Numbered from the stretch's first letter, positions 43,733 to 53,546 are shown. The stretch is DNA of 64,000 nucleotides from Leucobacter chromiiresistens (GCF_900102345.1 NZ_FNKB01000001.1:124001-188000), one strand, 5' to 3'. Numbers and translations: made by a program. Notes: generated from the letters alone by a model not told the origin.

Positions 43733-45096
43733 GTCAGCCCTCCCCGCACCATCAGCTGCGGCAGGTCGCCGATCGCGCCGACGGTGAACATGGTGCAGGA
43801 GTCGACGAGGTGCGCTGCGGGATCGGCGAGGGTTTCGACGCGCACCACGAGCACCCGCACGTCTTCGGTGAACGCGGCGGCGGCGCGGCGCAGCCGCGAC
43901 GGATCCGGAACCGAGCCCGTGATGACCGCGACGATCGAGAGCGGGCGCCGCGATTCGGCGAGGCCGCGGGTGAGCCGCTCGATGGGCAGCGCATCCTCGG
44001 CGGCTTCGAGCTCGGCCCACGCGTCGAGCAGTTGCGCAGGCGTGCCCGACGGCAGCTCCTCGAGCCCGTCGATGCTGGGGCGCACGCGGCCGGGCGCCCA
44101 CTGGGACGCGATGAATCGCTCCCGCCCCTCCCGCACGGCCTGCAGCCCGAGCGATGCGGCGACGCTCACGCCGAGCTCGAACTCCTCGTCGCTCGCGTAC
44201 TCCGCTCGCACGGCGTCGAAGAGGATCGCGGCGCGCGCCGTCTGCGACTCCTCGTACTGGCGCACCATGAGCGTTCCGGTCTTCGCCGTCGACTTCCAGT
44301 GGACGTGCCGCATCGCGTCGCCGCGCACGTACTCGCGCACCGCGTGGAACGAGAGGTCGGAGTCGGTGAGGCGGCGGCTCGCAGCGCCCTCGAGGTCGCG
44401 CACGAGCCCGGCCGATCCCTGCGGCAGGAGCGCGGTGCGCGGGTGCACGTGCACGAGATGGCGGTCGCGCCAGGTGATCTCGCGGCGCACGAGGCCGAGC
44501 GGGTCGCGGCGCGCGAGGGTGAGCGGCCCCACCTCGATGACGCCGCGGGAGACCGCGGGGATGCCGACCGGCACCGTCGCGGTGCCGCGCGGCCCGATAA
44601 ACGGGATCGGTATCTCGCGGAGGGCCTCGCCCACCGGCAGCTCGGCCGTGGCCGGGAGCGCGGGGCGGGCGCCGGAGTTCTCGACATCGATCCGCAGCGC
44701 CACCTCGCCGCCGACGACGACGCGCATGCGGTCGAGCGAGATGCGGATCAGGTAGGCGCGCGACCCGAGCAGGAACGGCAGGCCGACGAGCAGCAGCACG
44801 CCGAAGCCGATCGCCACGAACCAGGCCTCCACCCACCCGAAGGCGACGCCGAGCAGCAGCGAGAGCACGGCGACGCCGAGCACGAAGTAGCCGGTCGGGG
44901 TGACGGTCTCGCGCACGCGCCGCCACTGGCGCCGCACCCTGCGCCGGTTGCGGCGCCACCAGCGCCGCGCGGCACGGCGACGGCGCGTGCCGGCACGGCC
45001 CGTGCCCGCAACGGTGTCGCCGAACCGCGTGGCGGTGCTGCCGCGCGTGTTCGTCCCGGTGTTCGAGACCGGGGCGCGCGAGGTGTCGAGACTCAC
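43729..45096 (-). CDS. DUF58-domain membrane protein
   Basis: This 455-aa protein has a very basic N-terminus (RRRAARRWWRRNRRRVRRQW), two close membrane helices (about 70-110) and a cytoplasmic or periplasmic DUF58/VWA-like domain with REYVRGDAMRHVHWKSTAKT, the family signature. Proteins of this family work with MoxR ATPases. GTG 45096 overlaps the MoxR stop by 4 bp, and the stop overlaps the transglutaminase-like gene by 4 bp, so the trio is tightly coupled. Confidence 0.88.
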   Translation of the reverse strand: MSLDTSRAPVSNTGTNTRGSTATRFGDTVAGTGRAGTRRRRAARRWWRRNRRRVRRQWRRVRETVTPTGYFVLGVAVLSLLLGVAFGWVEAWFVAIGFGVLLLVGLPFLLGSRAYLIRISLDRMRVVVGGEVALRIDVENSGARPALPATAELPVGEALREIPIPFIGPRGTATVPVGIPAVSRGVIEVGPLTLARRDPLGLVRREITWRDRHLVHVHPRTALLPQGSAGLVRDLEGAASRRLTDSDLSFHAVREYVRGDAMRHVHWKSTAKTGTLMVRQYEESQTARAAILFDAVRAEYASDEEFELGVSVAASLGLQAVREGRERFIASQWAPGRVRPSIDGLEELPSGTPAQLLDAWAELEAAEDALPIERLTRGLAESRRPLSIVAVITGSVPDPSRLRRAAAAFTEDVRVLVVRVETLADPAAHLVDSCTMFTVGAIGDLPQLMVRGGLT

Positions 45097-46085
45097 GCGG
45101 TGCCGTTCTCCTGGGGAGCCGCGATGTCGAGCAGGATCTGGCCGAGGATCTGCGCCGCCGTGACCCCGTCGAACTCCGCCTCGGGCTCGAGCACGAGGCG
45201 GTGCGTGAGCACGGGCATCGCCAGGTCGCGCACGTCGTCGGGGGTGACGTAGTGGCGGCCGCTCGCCGCAGCCCACGCCGATGCGAGCCGGACGAGCGCG
45301 AGGGCGCCGCGCACGCTCGCCCCCAGTCGCACCTCGCTCGCGCGCCGGGTGGCCTCGACGAGGCGCACGGCGTAGTCGGCGACCAGGGGGCTGACGTGCA
45401 CGCGGCTGATGAGATCCTGCGCCTGCGTCACCATTCCGGTGGTCACCACCGGCGAAAGGGGCTGCTGCGGGGCGCGGTCGCCCTGCAGGATGCGGGTCAT
45501 CGCCGCCTGGTCGGGGTACCCGATCGAGGTCTTCACCATGAAGCGGTCGAGCTGCGCCTCGGGCAGGCGGTACGTGCCGGCCTGCTCGACCGGGTTCTGC
45601 GTCGCGATCACGAGGAACGGGCTGCCCACATCGTGGCTGGTGCCGTCGACGGTGACGCGCCCCTCCTCCATCACCTCGAGCAGCGCGGACTGCGTCTTCG
45701 GGCTGGCGCGGTTGATCTCGTCGGCGAGCACGACGTTCGCGAAGATCGGGCCCGGATGGAACTCGAAGGCGCCGACACGCTGGTCGAAGACGGTGATGCC
45801 CGTAATGTCGCCGGGCAGCAGGTCGGGGGTGAACTGCACGCGCGAGGAGGTGCCCTGGATCACCTGGCCGAGCGCGCGGGCGAGCGCCGTCTTGCCCGTG
45901 CCGGGCACGTCTTCGAGCAGCACGTGCCCGCCCGCGAGGGCGCACGCGATCACCAGTTCGACGACGCGGCGCTTCCCGTGGATCGCCTGCTCCATCGCAT
46001 CAGCCGTGGTCGCGAACAGCTGCGCCACCCACTGCGCCTGATCGGGGGTGATGGCGTGGGACGAGGTCTGCGGCTGTGCGGTCAT
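45093..46085 (-). CDS. MoxR-family AAA+ ATPase
   Basis: This 330-aa ATPase has Walker A EDVPGTGKTALA, Walker B VVLADEINRA, sensor 1 in FLVIATQNPVEQ and an Arg-finger region RLPEAQLDRFM, all typical of MoxR. These proteins act as chaperone-like assembly factors with VWA/DUF58 partners. ATG 46085 follows AAGGAG. It is separated from the Ig-like gene by 45 bp in which I see no structure, and it leads the MoxR-DUF58-transglutaminase trio. Confidence 0.93.
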   Translation of the reverse strand: MTAQPQTSSHAITPDQAQWVAQLFATTADAMEQAIHGKRRVVELVIACALAGGHVLLEDVPGTGKTALARALGQVIQGTSSRVQFTPDLLPGDITGITVFDQRVGAFEFHPGPIFANVVLADEINRASPKTQSALLEVMEEGRVTVDGTSHDVGSPFLVIATQNPVEQAGTYRLPEAQLDRFMVKTSIGYPDQAAMTRILQGDRAPQQPLSPVVTTGMVTQAQDLISRVHVSPLVADYAVRLVEATRRASEVRLGASVRGALALVRLASAWAAASGRHYVTPDDVRDLAMPVLTHRLVLEPEAEFDGVTAAQILGQILLDIAAPQENGTA

Positions 46086-46130
46086 GCGGCTCCTTCGGCG
46101 GGGCTGGTCGAAACGTGGTGCGTGCGTGCG

Positions 46131-49100
46131 CTACGGGGTCTGCGGCGGGGTGCTGGGATCGGGATCGCCGCCCGGCTCCGGTGCTGTCGGCGTCTCGGGC
46201 TGGTAACACACATTGATGGTGACGGGAGCGAGATTTCTGTAATCGCCTGTCCACGTGATCGTCAGCGGGATCCGCTCACCCTCTGGTACGCCTTCCGTCA
46301 CAATCGCAGACTCCCTCGCCGCAGCGGAGATGCTCAGCAGCGCGCGCTTCTCCTCCGCTGTTCGCGGCGGGGAGGCTGCAACCCAACACGTGCCCTGCTC
46401 GCGAACCGTCACCACTGTCGGGGCGGTGTTCACGCGAGCATCGGCCCAATCCGAACAGGAGCTCTCATTGCGAGTGTCGATACACTGGCGCGCCCGCACC
46501 TTCTGCGCGGAATCCGCACGGAGTGCGCTACCCAATTGGTCTGCCGCTACGACAGCGTTGCCTACCGACCACTGACCGACAGCGCCCTCGACGGTCGCAA
46601 TCTCTGCAGACGACAAGGCATAGTCGTAGCCTGTCTCCGCAGCTCGAGGATCAGGACCGATTGTAAACGACGCGGTCGGTCGGGGGACGGACCCCCCAAT
46701 GAGTTCTGGATTCGTCGTCACTTCGCTTCGGCCAAATTCGTTACTCAAGCACACCTTGGCGGTGTAGACGCGATACTTCTTCAACGCCTTGAAATTCGGG
46801 TCGTTGAGTTGTCCGTCCGCGAAGCAGTCCCCGGGTTGCCCGTACGGGTCGCTGATGGTGTACCTCGACGTCACCCCGTCGCTCGTGCCGTCATGGCCAA
46901 CGACAGCCGAGTTGTCCCCTGTTGTTGTCAGCGATGCTCGCGAAAGGTGCGGCGCCCCGTAGACGAACCCGTCGCCCTGCGCCGCAGCACCGGTGTTCGA
47001 CCCGCCGCCGATCTCGGGCACGTCGAAGCGGGTGGTCGGGGTCACGGTGAACGACACCGCTCCGACCGCGAGCCCCGTGTACTCGCGGCTGCCCTGCGCG
47101 CCGTCGATCGTGCCGCCGTCGACGCCGCGGTACGAGACTGCGAAGCTTCGCGTATCGCTCGATCCGCTGACGGAGAGCCGCACGCCCCCGGTGCTCTGGT
47201 CGGTGTTGCGCGGGTTCTTGATCGGCTCGACCGTGACCTTCGGGGCGGCGGGCGCCGCGTACGCCCACGCGGTCACCGCAGTGGACGCCGCGGAGGAGCC
47301 GACGGCGTTCACGGCCTGCGCGGTGAACTGGTGCTTCTGCCCGTTCGCGAGGCCCGTGGCGACGCACTGGAACGATGCGCCGCCGACCGCGGTGCAGCTC
47401 GTCGATCCGCCGCCCGAGAGGTTCACGCCCGAGACGGCGGGGTGCGCCGGGCGACCGCCCAGCGTCACCGTGAAGCTCGCGCTGTCGGCGGTATACCCGG
47501 TCTGCTGGATGCTCGGCCGGCTCGGCAGCCCCTGGGCGTCGAACTCGATGACGCCCTCGCCCGTGCGGCCCTGCGCATCGACGACGGTGAAGCCCACGCG
47601 GCAGGTGCCGCCGATCTCCGGCCCGCCGGGCCACGAGACCGAGACGCCCGAGTCGCCGACGCGCGTGAAGCTGCCGTACGAGCAGCCCGCCCCGCTGACC
47701 GCCGCGAGCTTGAGCCCGCCGCCGCTCTTGCCCGCGAACGGGTCGTGCTCGCCCGCTACGCCGACGAGCTGCGTCTGGCACGAGCTGCCGACGGTGCACT
47801 GCAGTGCGACGGTCGCGCCCTTCGGCAGGTCGCGGGGCGCCTGCCCCACGCGCAGCGTGAGGGGGGCGCGAGAGGCGCCGGCGCCGCTCACCGCCACCGA
47901 GACCGACTCCTGGCTACCGGGCACCGCGTCGGCGCGCGCCTCGACCGAGAGGGTCGCCCCCTTCTGCACGACGGAGAACAGGGAGCTGCCGCCCGAGACC
48001 TCGAACCGCAGCTTCGAGGCGTCGCCCTCGCGGCCGCCCTGCCAGGTGACCATGTCGACGAGCTCGATCGTCGCGCTCGTGCCGGGGTCGACGGTGCGTG
48101 TGAGCGGCGCGGCCTGCACGGCCGGCTCGTCGGGTACGACGACGACGGGAACGGGCAGCGTGGTCCACGTCTTCTGGCCGACGAGTCGCGCCTGCATCAG
48201 GCAGGAGTCGTTCCACGGCGCCTCGCGGCCCGCCGAGTACCGCAGGCGGTCTGCCGAGACGGCCTCGCAGGTGGCCTGCGCGCGCCCCACGGCGAACGAT
48301 TCGCGGCGCAGCTCGACGCGGTCGCCCGTTCCGCTGTCGACGAGATCGGAGACCGCGACTTCGCGCTGCTCGTTCTCGTCGACCTTGATGGGCTGCAGGT
48401 CGGGCTTGAGCGTCAGCCGCAGTTCGTCGAGCGGCGGCACGACGAGCAGGCCGTACGAGGCGACCTCCTGCCCCGAGGCGTCCGTTCCCGTGAGCTTGAA
48501 GACGACCGTGTCGCCGCCCGGTCGGTACTCCCCCGCGATCTTCGAGCCCGATACGCGATACCCGTCGCGCGTTCCCGACCAGAGCGAGAGCTTCAGCTTC
48601 GACACGTCGCCCGTCGCCCACCGCACCTTGTCGGTCACCACGTCGACGCCGCCAGCGGCGAGCTCGGCGCGGTCGCGCACGTTGAGCACCGTGTCGGTGA
48701 TCGTGGGCGCCTGGGCGCCGACCCGTTCGGAGGTGTGCACCACGATGAGCCCGTCGGCGGTGCTCTTCGTCGCCGCCGAGCGCACCGTGTAGCGGTAGGA
48801 GACGGCGCCGAGTTCGTCGCCGGGCTGCACCGAGATGCGCCCCTCCTCGAGCTGGGAGAGGTCGAGTCGCTCGGCGAGCTGCCGCGCTTCGGGGCTGTTC
48901 GCACCTCCGACGACGTTGGGCACGACCGATTCGATGGAGAGCTCGCCTCCGGCGGGGTCCACGTCGTTGTCGAGGGGGCGCACCACGGCGGGCTCGCTCT
49001 GCGGGGTGAGCCGCAGGTAATCGGTCGATGCGACGATCGCGCTCGACTCGGCGGCGGGCACGACGATGACGGAGAGCCGGCCCGTGCCGGTCGCCCCCTC

Positions 49101-52100
49101 CGCGTCGCGCACGCTGTAGGTCAGTTCCACGGCTCCGGCCGCGGCGTCCGCGAGCGCCGTGACGTCGAAGCCGTTGGCGGCGGCGTTCACCGTCGCCGAG
49201 ATGCCCGCGTCGGCGTCGCCCTCGACGCTCACGAGGCGCACGCGGTCGCCGTCGGGGTCGACCCCCGAGAGCGGCACGCGCACCTGGGTCGTGGATACGG
49301 GGCTGACGCGCGCGGTCACCGCGGCCGGTTCGGGGTCGCGGTTCGATCCCTCGGGCAGCACGGTGACGATCACGGAGCCGACGTCGCCGGCTGCGGGATC
49401 GCTGGCGCCGTACGCGGTGTAGCTGAGCCGGTACGTGCCGGGCTGATCGGGCGCGAGGTAGCGCAGCACGTTGCCGGAGGCGAAGGCGAGTTCGCCCTTC
49501 GTGCCCGATCCGACGATCTCGGGATCGAGCAGCAGGCGCTCGCCCGGAGCGGCGACGTCGTTGTCGAGCACGCGGATGTCGACGACGGATCCGGCGCGAA
49601 CGGTGGCGGTGTCGGCGACCGCGATCGCGCCCGTGGCCCCGGTGTCGGGCACTTGGAAGACCGTGAGCTTGCCGGTCGCCCGGGCGTCCCCCTCGGCGAC
49701 GGTGACGTCGACCGACCCGATGCGGCCGGTGCCGCCGTCGGGGGTGCTGCCGGCAACGCGCACCTGGGCGTGGTCGATGAGGTCGGCCTGCAGATCTCCG
49801 TCCGCCACGTCCGCTCCCGCCACCGACAGGGAGCGGGAGGCGGCGCCCGGGATCGCATCGAGTATCTCGACCGTCGCATCGGTGAGCGGGCGCACGAAGG
49901 CGCGCAGGGCCGGGAGTGCGAGCGGCGGCCCCGCGGGAGTCGCGGTGACGCGCACCTGCCCGGTGATCTCGCCGCCCGTCACGGTGTCGCGCACGGTGAC
50001 GGTGACGGCCGCCGTGCCCGCCGCCGAGGCCGCGATCTCGACGGCGCCGCTCGTGGGCTTCGGGGTGACCTGCACGGTGCCGCTCGGGTCGGTGGCGTCG
50101 AGCAGCGCGAATGATCCCGACCCGCCGGCGACGCGGTCGAGCGGTCGCACCGTGGCGGTGCGCCCCACCTGCACGGTCGTCGCGGTCGCGGTGAACTCGG
50201 GGGTCGCGCTCGGGTCGACGACGAGCGTCAGTTCGCGCTGCGCCTCCTCGCCGCGGCCGTCGCGCACGGTGATCCGCAGCGCGACATCCGACGCGCCGGC
50301 GTTGGGGTCGGTGTGCCGGATCCCGAGTCGGCCGTCGGCCGTGACGATCGCGCGCACCGGATCCTCCGACCGCACCGCCTCGGCCGCGGCGAGCGTCATG
50401 ACGTCGCCCTCGGGATCGACCCAGCCCTCGAGCACCGGGTAGACGAGCGTGCCGCCGGGCGCGATCGACGGCACTCGCCACTCCCGCTGGCAGCCTTCGA
50501 CCGGGCACCACGCGGGGGCCGTGTTCGTCTCGTCGCCCACCACCGTGAGCGTGACGGTCGCGGGCTCCGAGAGGAGGGCGCCGTCGGTGACGCGATAGGT
50601 GAAGGTGGCGCTCCCGCTCGCGTCGGCGGCCGGCTGAACGGTGAGCGACTGGCCGTCGGGCATGAGCTGCAGGGCGCCGAACGATTCGGGGAGGCCGGGG
50701 TCGCCGATCGAGTCGGGCACGATCGTGAGCACATCGCGCTTGTTCGCGTCGTAGTCGTTGAGCAGCACCGGCAGCGGCGCGGGTTCGCCCGCCCGCACTC
50801 CGAACGCGTCGTCGACGGCGGTGGGCGGCACCTGCTCGGTCACGTCCTCGACGACGACGGTGCCGCGATCCTCCTTCGGCGGGTCGGAGATCGTCCACTG
50901 CGAGAGGGGGATGAGATCGCCGCCCGGCAGCGTCCACAGCATGCCGGTGCGCATCTCGTTCAGCACGCCGCGCTCCCCGTTCGACCGGATCACGGGCAGC
51001 AGGTCGCCGGCCTCGCGCGCCGAGTCGTCGATGACGAGGGGCTTCTCGCCCTCCTCCGAGGTCCAGAGCGCGCCGGAGTTCTGCCCGACCCACGCGGCGT
51101 AGGCGACCTCGCCGATGTACACCGGCTGCGCGGGCGTGCCGGTCGTCTCGACGACGCGCTCGGCCTCGCCCTCGGCGTCGACGACGGTCAGCCCGCTCGT
51201 GTCGGCGATGAGCACGCTGCGGCCCTCGCGAGCGCCGTCGCCGCCGCTCGCCTGCAGTCGCGCGGAGCCGTCGAGGTCGAGCTCGGTCGAAGCGCCGCCC
51301 TCGCGCCAGAGCGCGCCGCTCTCGGGGTCGAGCAGCGCCCAGTCGCCCGCGACGAGCGCGAGCTGGGGTGCGGGTGCGTCGCCGGCCTCGGCGGGTACGT
51401 CGAGCGGCCCGCCGACGAATTCGCGGCGGGTCAGGTCGTACTCCCGCACCGCGTCGTCGTCGCCGGAGAAGAGCGCGACGCGGCCCGATTCGGTGAGGGC
51501 GATCGCTGATGCGCGATATGAGGATCCGCCGTCGACGCTCTCCGCCGCCGCCCCGCCGGCCGCCCCGCCGTCATCGTCCGCGTCGCCGCCGGCGGCACCG
51601 CCGCCCGCCGCGTCGTCCTCGCCGGCGAGCGGGTCGACGCGTTCGAGGGAGGCCAGGCGTGATTCGAGGTCGGCGAGCGCGCCGTCGTCGCCCGAGAGAT
51701 CGGTGGACGCCGCGGCCGCGCCTCCGAGGGCGGGCCTCGCCGAGTCGGCGGCGATCTCCCCGGCGTAGACGGCCCCCGACTCCGTTCGCACGGCGACGAA
51801 GCGGCCGGCGCTGACGACTTCGCGCGTGCCGTCGGGCAGACGCACCGCCTCGGCGCCGCCCGCCGCGGCACCGGCCGCGCTCGCCGCGTCGCCCGCGCCC
51901 TCCTCCGCGTCGGAGACGGGGGTCGCGGTTCCCTCCCCCGCAGCGTCTCCGTCGGCGGCCTCGTCTCCGCTCGCGGCGGCGGGGGCGCGGTCGCCCAGAT
52001 CGACGGGGTCGCCCGCGTCGAGCGGCCAGGCCCGGCCGTTGCCGTGCGACAGCACCGCGGCGCGCGCTCCCGACTGCAGCACCCCGCTCGGATCGGCGAC

Positions 52101-52322
52101 CTTCCGCACGAGGTCGAGCTCGCCGGTGTCGGTGTTCACACGGGCGTACTGCCCGGCTTCGCGAGCCACCCACACCCCGGGTTCGGCCCGCGGCGTCTCC
52201 CGCGCGTCGTAGCCGTTGGCGATCACCGCCACGGTCGCGATGAGAGCGAACGACACCGCCCCCGCGATCCACCACTGCAGCCGACGGAACCGCTCGCGCC
52301 CGGCGCTCGGCGGCGCGCTCAC
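46131..52322 (-). CDS. Giant Ig-like/cadherin-like repeat surface protein
   Basis: This 2063-aa protein has one N-terminal membrane helix (about 15-37) and no C-terminal anchor, so most of it is probably outside the cell. Residues 40 to about 500 look like a beta-propeller-type region with Asp/Ala-rich inserts. From about 505 onward come repeated beta-sandwich units of VCBS/cadherin-like type (AVDDAFGVRAGEPAPLPVLL, YRVTDGALLSEPATVTLTV and several RVLDNDVA-like repeats), then FN3-like domains from about 1600. The last 270 residues are encoded by less GC-rich DNA with rarer codons and contain several Cys. It ends with a Pro-rich tail. GTG 52322 overlaps the kinase stop by 4 bp, an unusual pairing that suggests surface sensing or a regulated adhesin. 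Confidence 0.88.
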   Translation of the reverse strand: MSAPPSAGRERFRRLQWWIAGAVSFALIATVAVIANGYDARETPRAEPGVWVAREAGQYARVNTDTGELDLVRKVADPSGVLQSGARAAVLSHGNGRAWPLDAGDPVDLGDRAPAAASGDEAADGDAAGEGTATPVSDAEEGAGDAASAAGAAAGGAEAVRLPDGTREVVSAGRFVAVRTESGAVYAGEIAADSARPALGGAAAASTDLSGDDGALADLESRLASLERVDPLAGEDDAAGGGAAGGDADDDGGAAGGAAAESVDGGSSYRASAIALTESGRVALFSGDDDAVREYDLTRREFVGGPLDVPAEAGDAPAPQLALVAGDWALLDPESGALWREGGASTELDLDGSARLQASGGDGAREGRSVLIADTSGLTVVDAEGEAERVVETTGTPAQPVYIGEVAYAAWVGQNSGALWTSEEGEKPLVIDDSAREAGDLLPVIRSNGERGVLNEMRTGMLWTLPGGDLIPLSQWTISDPPKEDRGTVVVEDVTEQVPPTAVDDAFGVRAGEPAPLPVLLNDYDANKRDVLTIVPDSIGDPGLPESFGALQLMPDGQSLTVQPAADASGSATFTYRVTDGALLSEPATVTLTVVGDETNTAPAWCPVEGCQREWRVPSIAPGGTLVYPVLEGWVDPEGDVMTLAAAEAVRSEDPVRAIVTADGRLGIRHTDPNAGASDVALRITVRDGRGEEAQRELTLVVDPSATPEFTATATTVQVGRTATVRPLDRVAGGSGSFALLDATDPSGTVQVTPKPTSGAVEIAASAAGTAAVTVTVRDTVTGGEITGQVRVTATPAGPPLALPALRAFVRPLTDATVEILDAIPGAASRSLSVAGADVADGDLQADLIDHAQVRVAGSTPDGGTGRIGSVDVTVAEGDARATGKLTVFQVPDTGATGAIAVADTATVRAGSVVDIRVLDNDVAAPGERLLLDPEIVGSGTKGELAFASGNVLRYLAPDQPGTYRLSYTAYGASDPAAGDVGSVIVTVLPEGSNRDPEPAAVTARVSPVSTTQVRVPLSGVDPDGDRVRLVSVEGDADAGISATVNAAANGFDVTALADAAAGAVELTYSVRDAEGATGTGRLSVIVVPAAESSAIVASTDYLRLTPQSEPAVVRPLDNDVDPAGGELSIESVVPNVVGGANSPEARQLAERLDLSQLEEGRISVQPGDELGAVSYRYTVRSAATKSTADGLIVVHTSERVGAQAPTITDTVLNVRDRAELAAGGVDVVTDKVRWATGDVSKLKLSLWSGTRDGYRVSGSKIAGEYRPGGDTVVFKLTGTDASGQEVASYGLLVVPPLDELRLTLKPDLQPIKVDENEQREVAVSDLVDSGTGDRVELRRESFAVGRAQATCEAVSADRLRYSAGREAPWNDSCLMQARLVGQKTWTTLPVPVVVVPDEPAVQAAPLTRTVDPGTSATIELVDMVTWQGGREGDASKLRFEVSGGSSLFSVVQKGATLSVEARADAVPGSQESVSVAVSGAGASRAPLTLRVGQAPRDLPKGATVALQCTVGSSCQTQLVGVAGEHDPFAGKSGGGLKLAAVSGAGCSYGSFTRVGDSGVSVSWPGGPEIGGTCRVGFTVVDAQGRTGEGVIEFDAQGLPSRPSIQQTGYTADSASFTVTLGGRPAHPAVSGVNLSGGGSTSCTAVGGASFQCVATGLANGQKHQFTAQAVNAVGSSAASTAVTAWAYAAPAAPKVTVEPIKNPRNTDQSTGGVRLSVSGSSDTRSFAVSYRGVDGGTIDGAQGSREYTGLAVGAVSFTVTPTTRFDVPEIGGGSNTGAAAQGDGFVYGAPHLSRASLTTTGDNSAVVGHDGTSDGVTSRYTISDPYGQPGDCFADGQLNDPNFKALKKYRVYTAKVCLSNEFGRSEVTTNPELIGGSVPRPTASFTIGPDPRAAETGYDYALSSAEIATVEGAVGQWSVGNAVVAADQLGSALRADSAQKVRARQCIDTRNESSCSDWADARVNTAPTVVTVREQGTCWVAASPPRTAEEKRALLSISAAARESAIVTEGVPEGERIPLTITWTGDYRNLAPVTINVCYQPETPTAPEPGGDPDPSTPPQTP

Positions 52323-53455
52323 CCGGCACCGCCGCTCATCGCCCACAGCACGCCCGCGGCGGCCGCCACCACGGCGAGCGCGACGCCCGCCCCGATGAGC
52401 CCGGCGCGCCACGGCGAGGCGGGCCGGTCGAGGATGAGCCCGTCATCGTCGGTGCCGCGTCGCTGCGCGAGCATCTCGGCGCGGGCCTCGGCGCGGGTGA
52501 CGCGCCCCACGGTGCTCACGACGGGGCCGCGCGTGCCCGCGGGCACCGCCTCGGCGCGGGGCAGCCAGGCCTCCGCGACGATCTCGAGGGGGGTCACGTC
52601 GTAGCCGAACACGCGCTGCAGCTGCTGCAGCGCCTCGCCGAACTCCGCCATCGAGGCGTACCGCTCGTGCGGGTTCTTGCGCAGCGCGCGCGAGACGACC
52701 TCGTCGAACCGCTCGTAGCCCTGCGCGCCGGGTATCGCCTGGTAGACCGCCTTCGAGATGCGCTCCGTGAGCTTCGACCGGGAGTTCTGCGCGCGGTCGG
52801 CGAGCTCGAACGGAGAGCGGCCGGCGGCGAACGAGTACAGCGTGGCGCCGAGCGACCACACCTCGGTCGCGACGCTGCCGGTGCTCTGCAGCCCCACGAC
52901 CTCGGGCGCCGACCACGGGATGGACATCGCCATCTCCCCGTCGAGCTCGCGCCGGCCGAGCACCTGCGCGATGCCGAAGTCGGAGAGCGCGGGGCGGCCG
53001 AGCGTCGTGAGCAGCACGTTCGAGGGCTTGATATCGCGGTGCAGCACTCCGGCGCGGTGCGCCGTCTCGAGGGCGCCCGCGATGCGCACGCCCGCGTCGA
53101 GCACGTCGCGCAGGCGCGCCGGCTGGCCCTTCGTGAGGGCGCCCATCGAGGCGGGGCAGAACTCCATGGCGAGGTACGGGTGCCCCTCCAGCGAGATGCT
53201 GGCCTGGTAGATGGACACCACCGATGGGTGGCTGCTCAGGCGCGCCATGACGTCGGCCTCGCTCTCGAAGACCTCGCGCAGCTCGTCGACGGCCGATGAG
53301 CCCCGGGCCGCGCCGTTCAGCACCTTCACGGCGACGAGGCGGCGGGGCATGTCCTGCTCGTACAGGAAGACCTGCGCGAACCCGCCCGAGCCGAGCGGGC
53401 GCACGTAGCTGAACCCGGGGATCGCCGGAGCGCCCACCGGTGCACGCTCAACCAC
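52319..53455 (-). CDS. PknB-like Ser/Thr protein kinase with C-terminal membrane helix
   Basis: This 378-aa kinase has a complete Hanks-type domain: glycine loop LGSGGFAQVF, ATP-binding Lys44 in VAVKVL, catalytic Asp141 in HRDIKPSN, Asp159 in SDFGIAQ and SAPEVV. A linker leads to a C-terminal membrane helix (about 350-373); there are no extracellular PASTA domains. It heads the operon and should phosphorylate cluster proteins, which are then read by the FHA protein and reset by the PP2C phosphatase. GTG 53455 has GGGGAG six bases upstream, and TAGGAT lies about 85 bases further up. Confidence 0.92.
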   Translation of the reverse strand: MVERAPVGAPAIPGFSYVRPLGSGGFAQVFLYEQDMPRRLVAVKVLNGAARGSSAVDELREVFESEADVMARLSSHPSVVSIYQASISLEGHPYLAMEFCPASMGALTKGQPARLRDVLDAGVRIAGALETAHRAGVLHRDIKPSNVLLTTLGRPALSDFGIAQVLGRRELDGEMAMSIPWSAPEVVGLQSTGSVATEVWSLGATLYSFAAGRSPFELADRAQNSRSKLTERISKAVYQAIPGAQGYERFDEVVSRALRKNPHERYASMAEFGEALQQLQRVFGYDVTPLEIVAEAWLPRAEAVPAGTRGPVVSTVGRVTRAEARAEMLAQRRGTDDDGLILDRPASPWRAGLIGAGVALAVVAAAAGVLWAMSGGAG

Positions 53456-53546
53456 GAACGGCTCCCCGTGCGACGGGCTCGCGCTCGCCCGCGCGCAGTG
53501 CGCGTGCGGGCGCCTGCGCGGCGCGGGAACAGAGTGTCACGTGATC

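Noticed and set aside
43733..44959. Upstream extension of the transglutaminase-like gene
   Set aside because: It overlaps DUF58 in another frame; the GTG at 43732 in a 4-bp overlap is the better start.
45201..50114. Plus-strand frame of over 1600 codons opposite the Ig-like gene
   Set aside because: Low-complexity Arg/Gly/Asp/His composition without domains; the minus strand has coherent beta-sandwich repeats.
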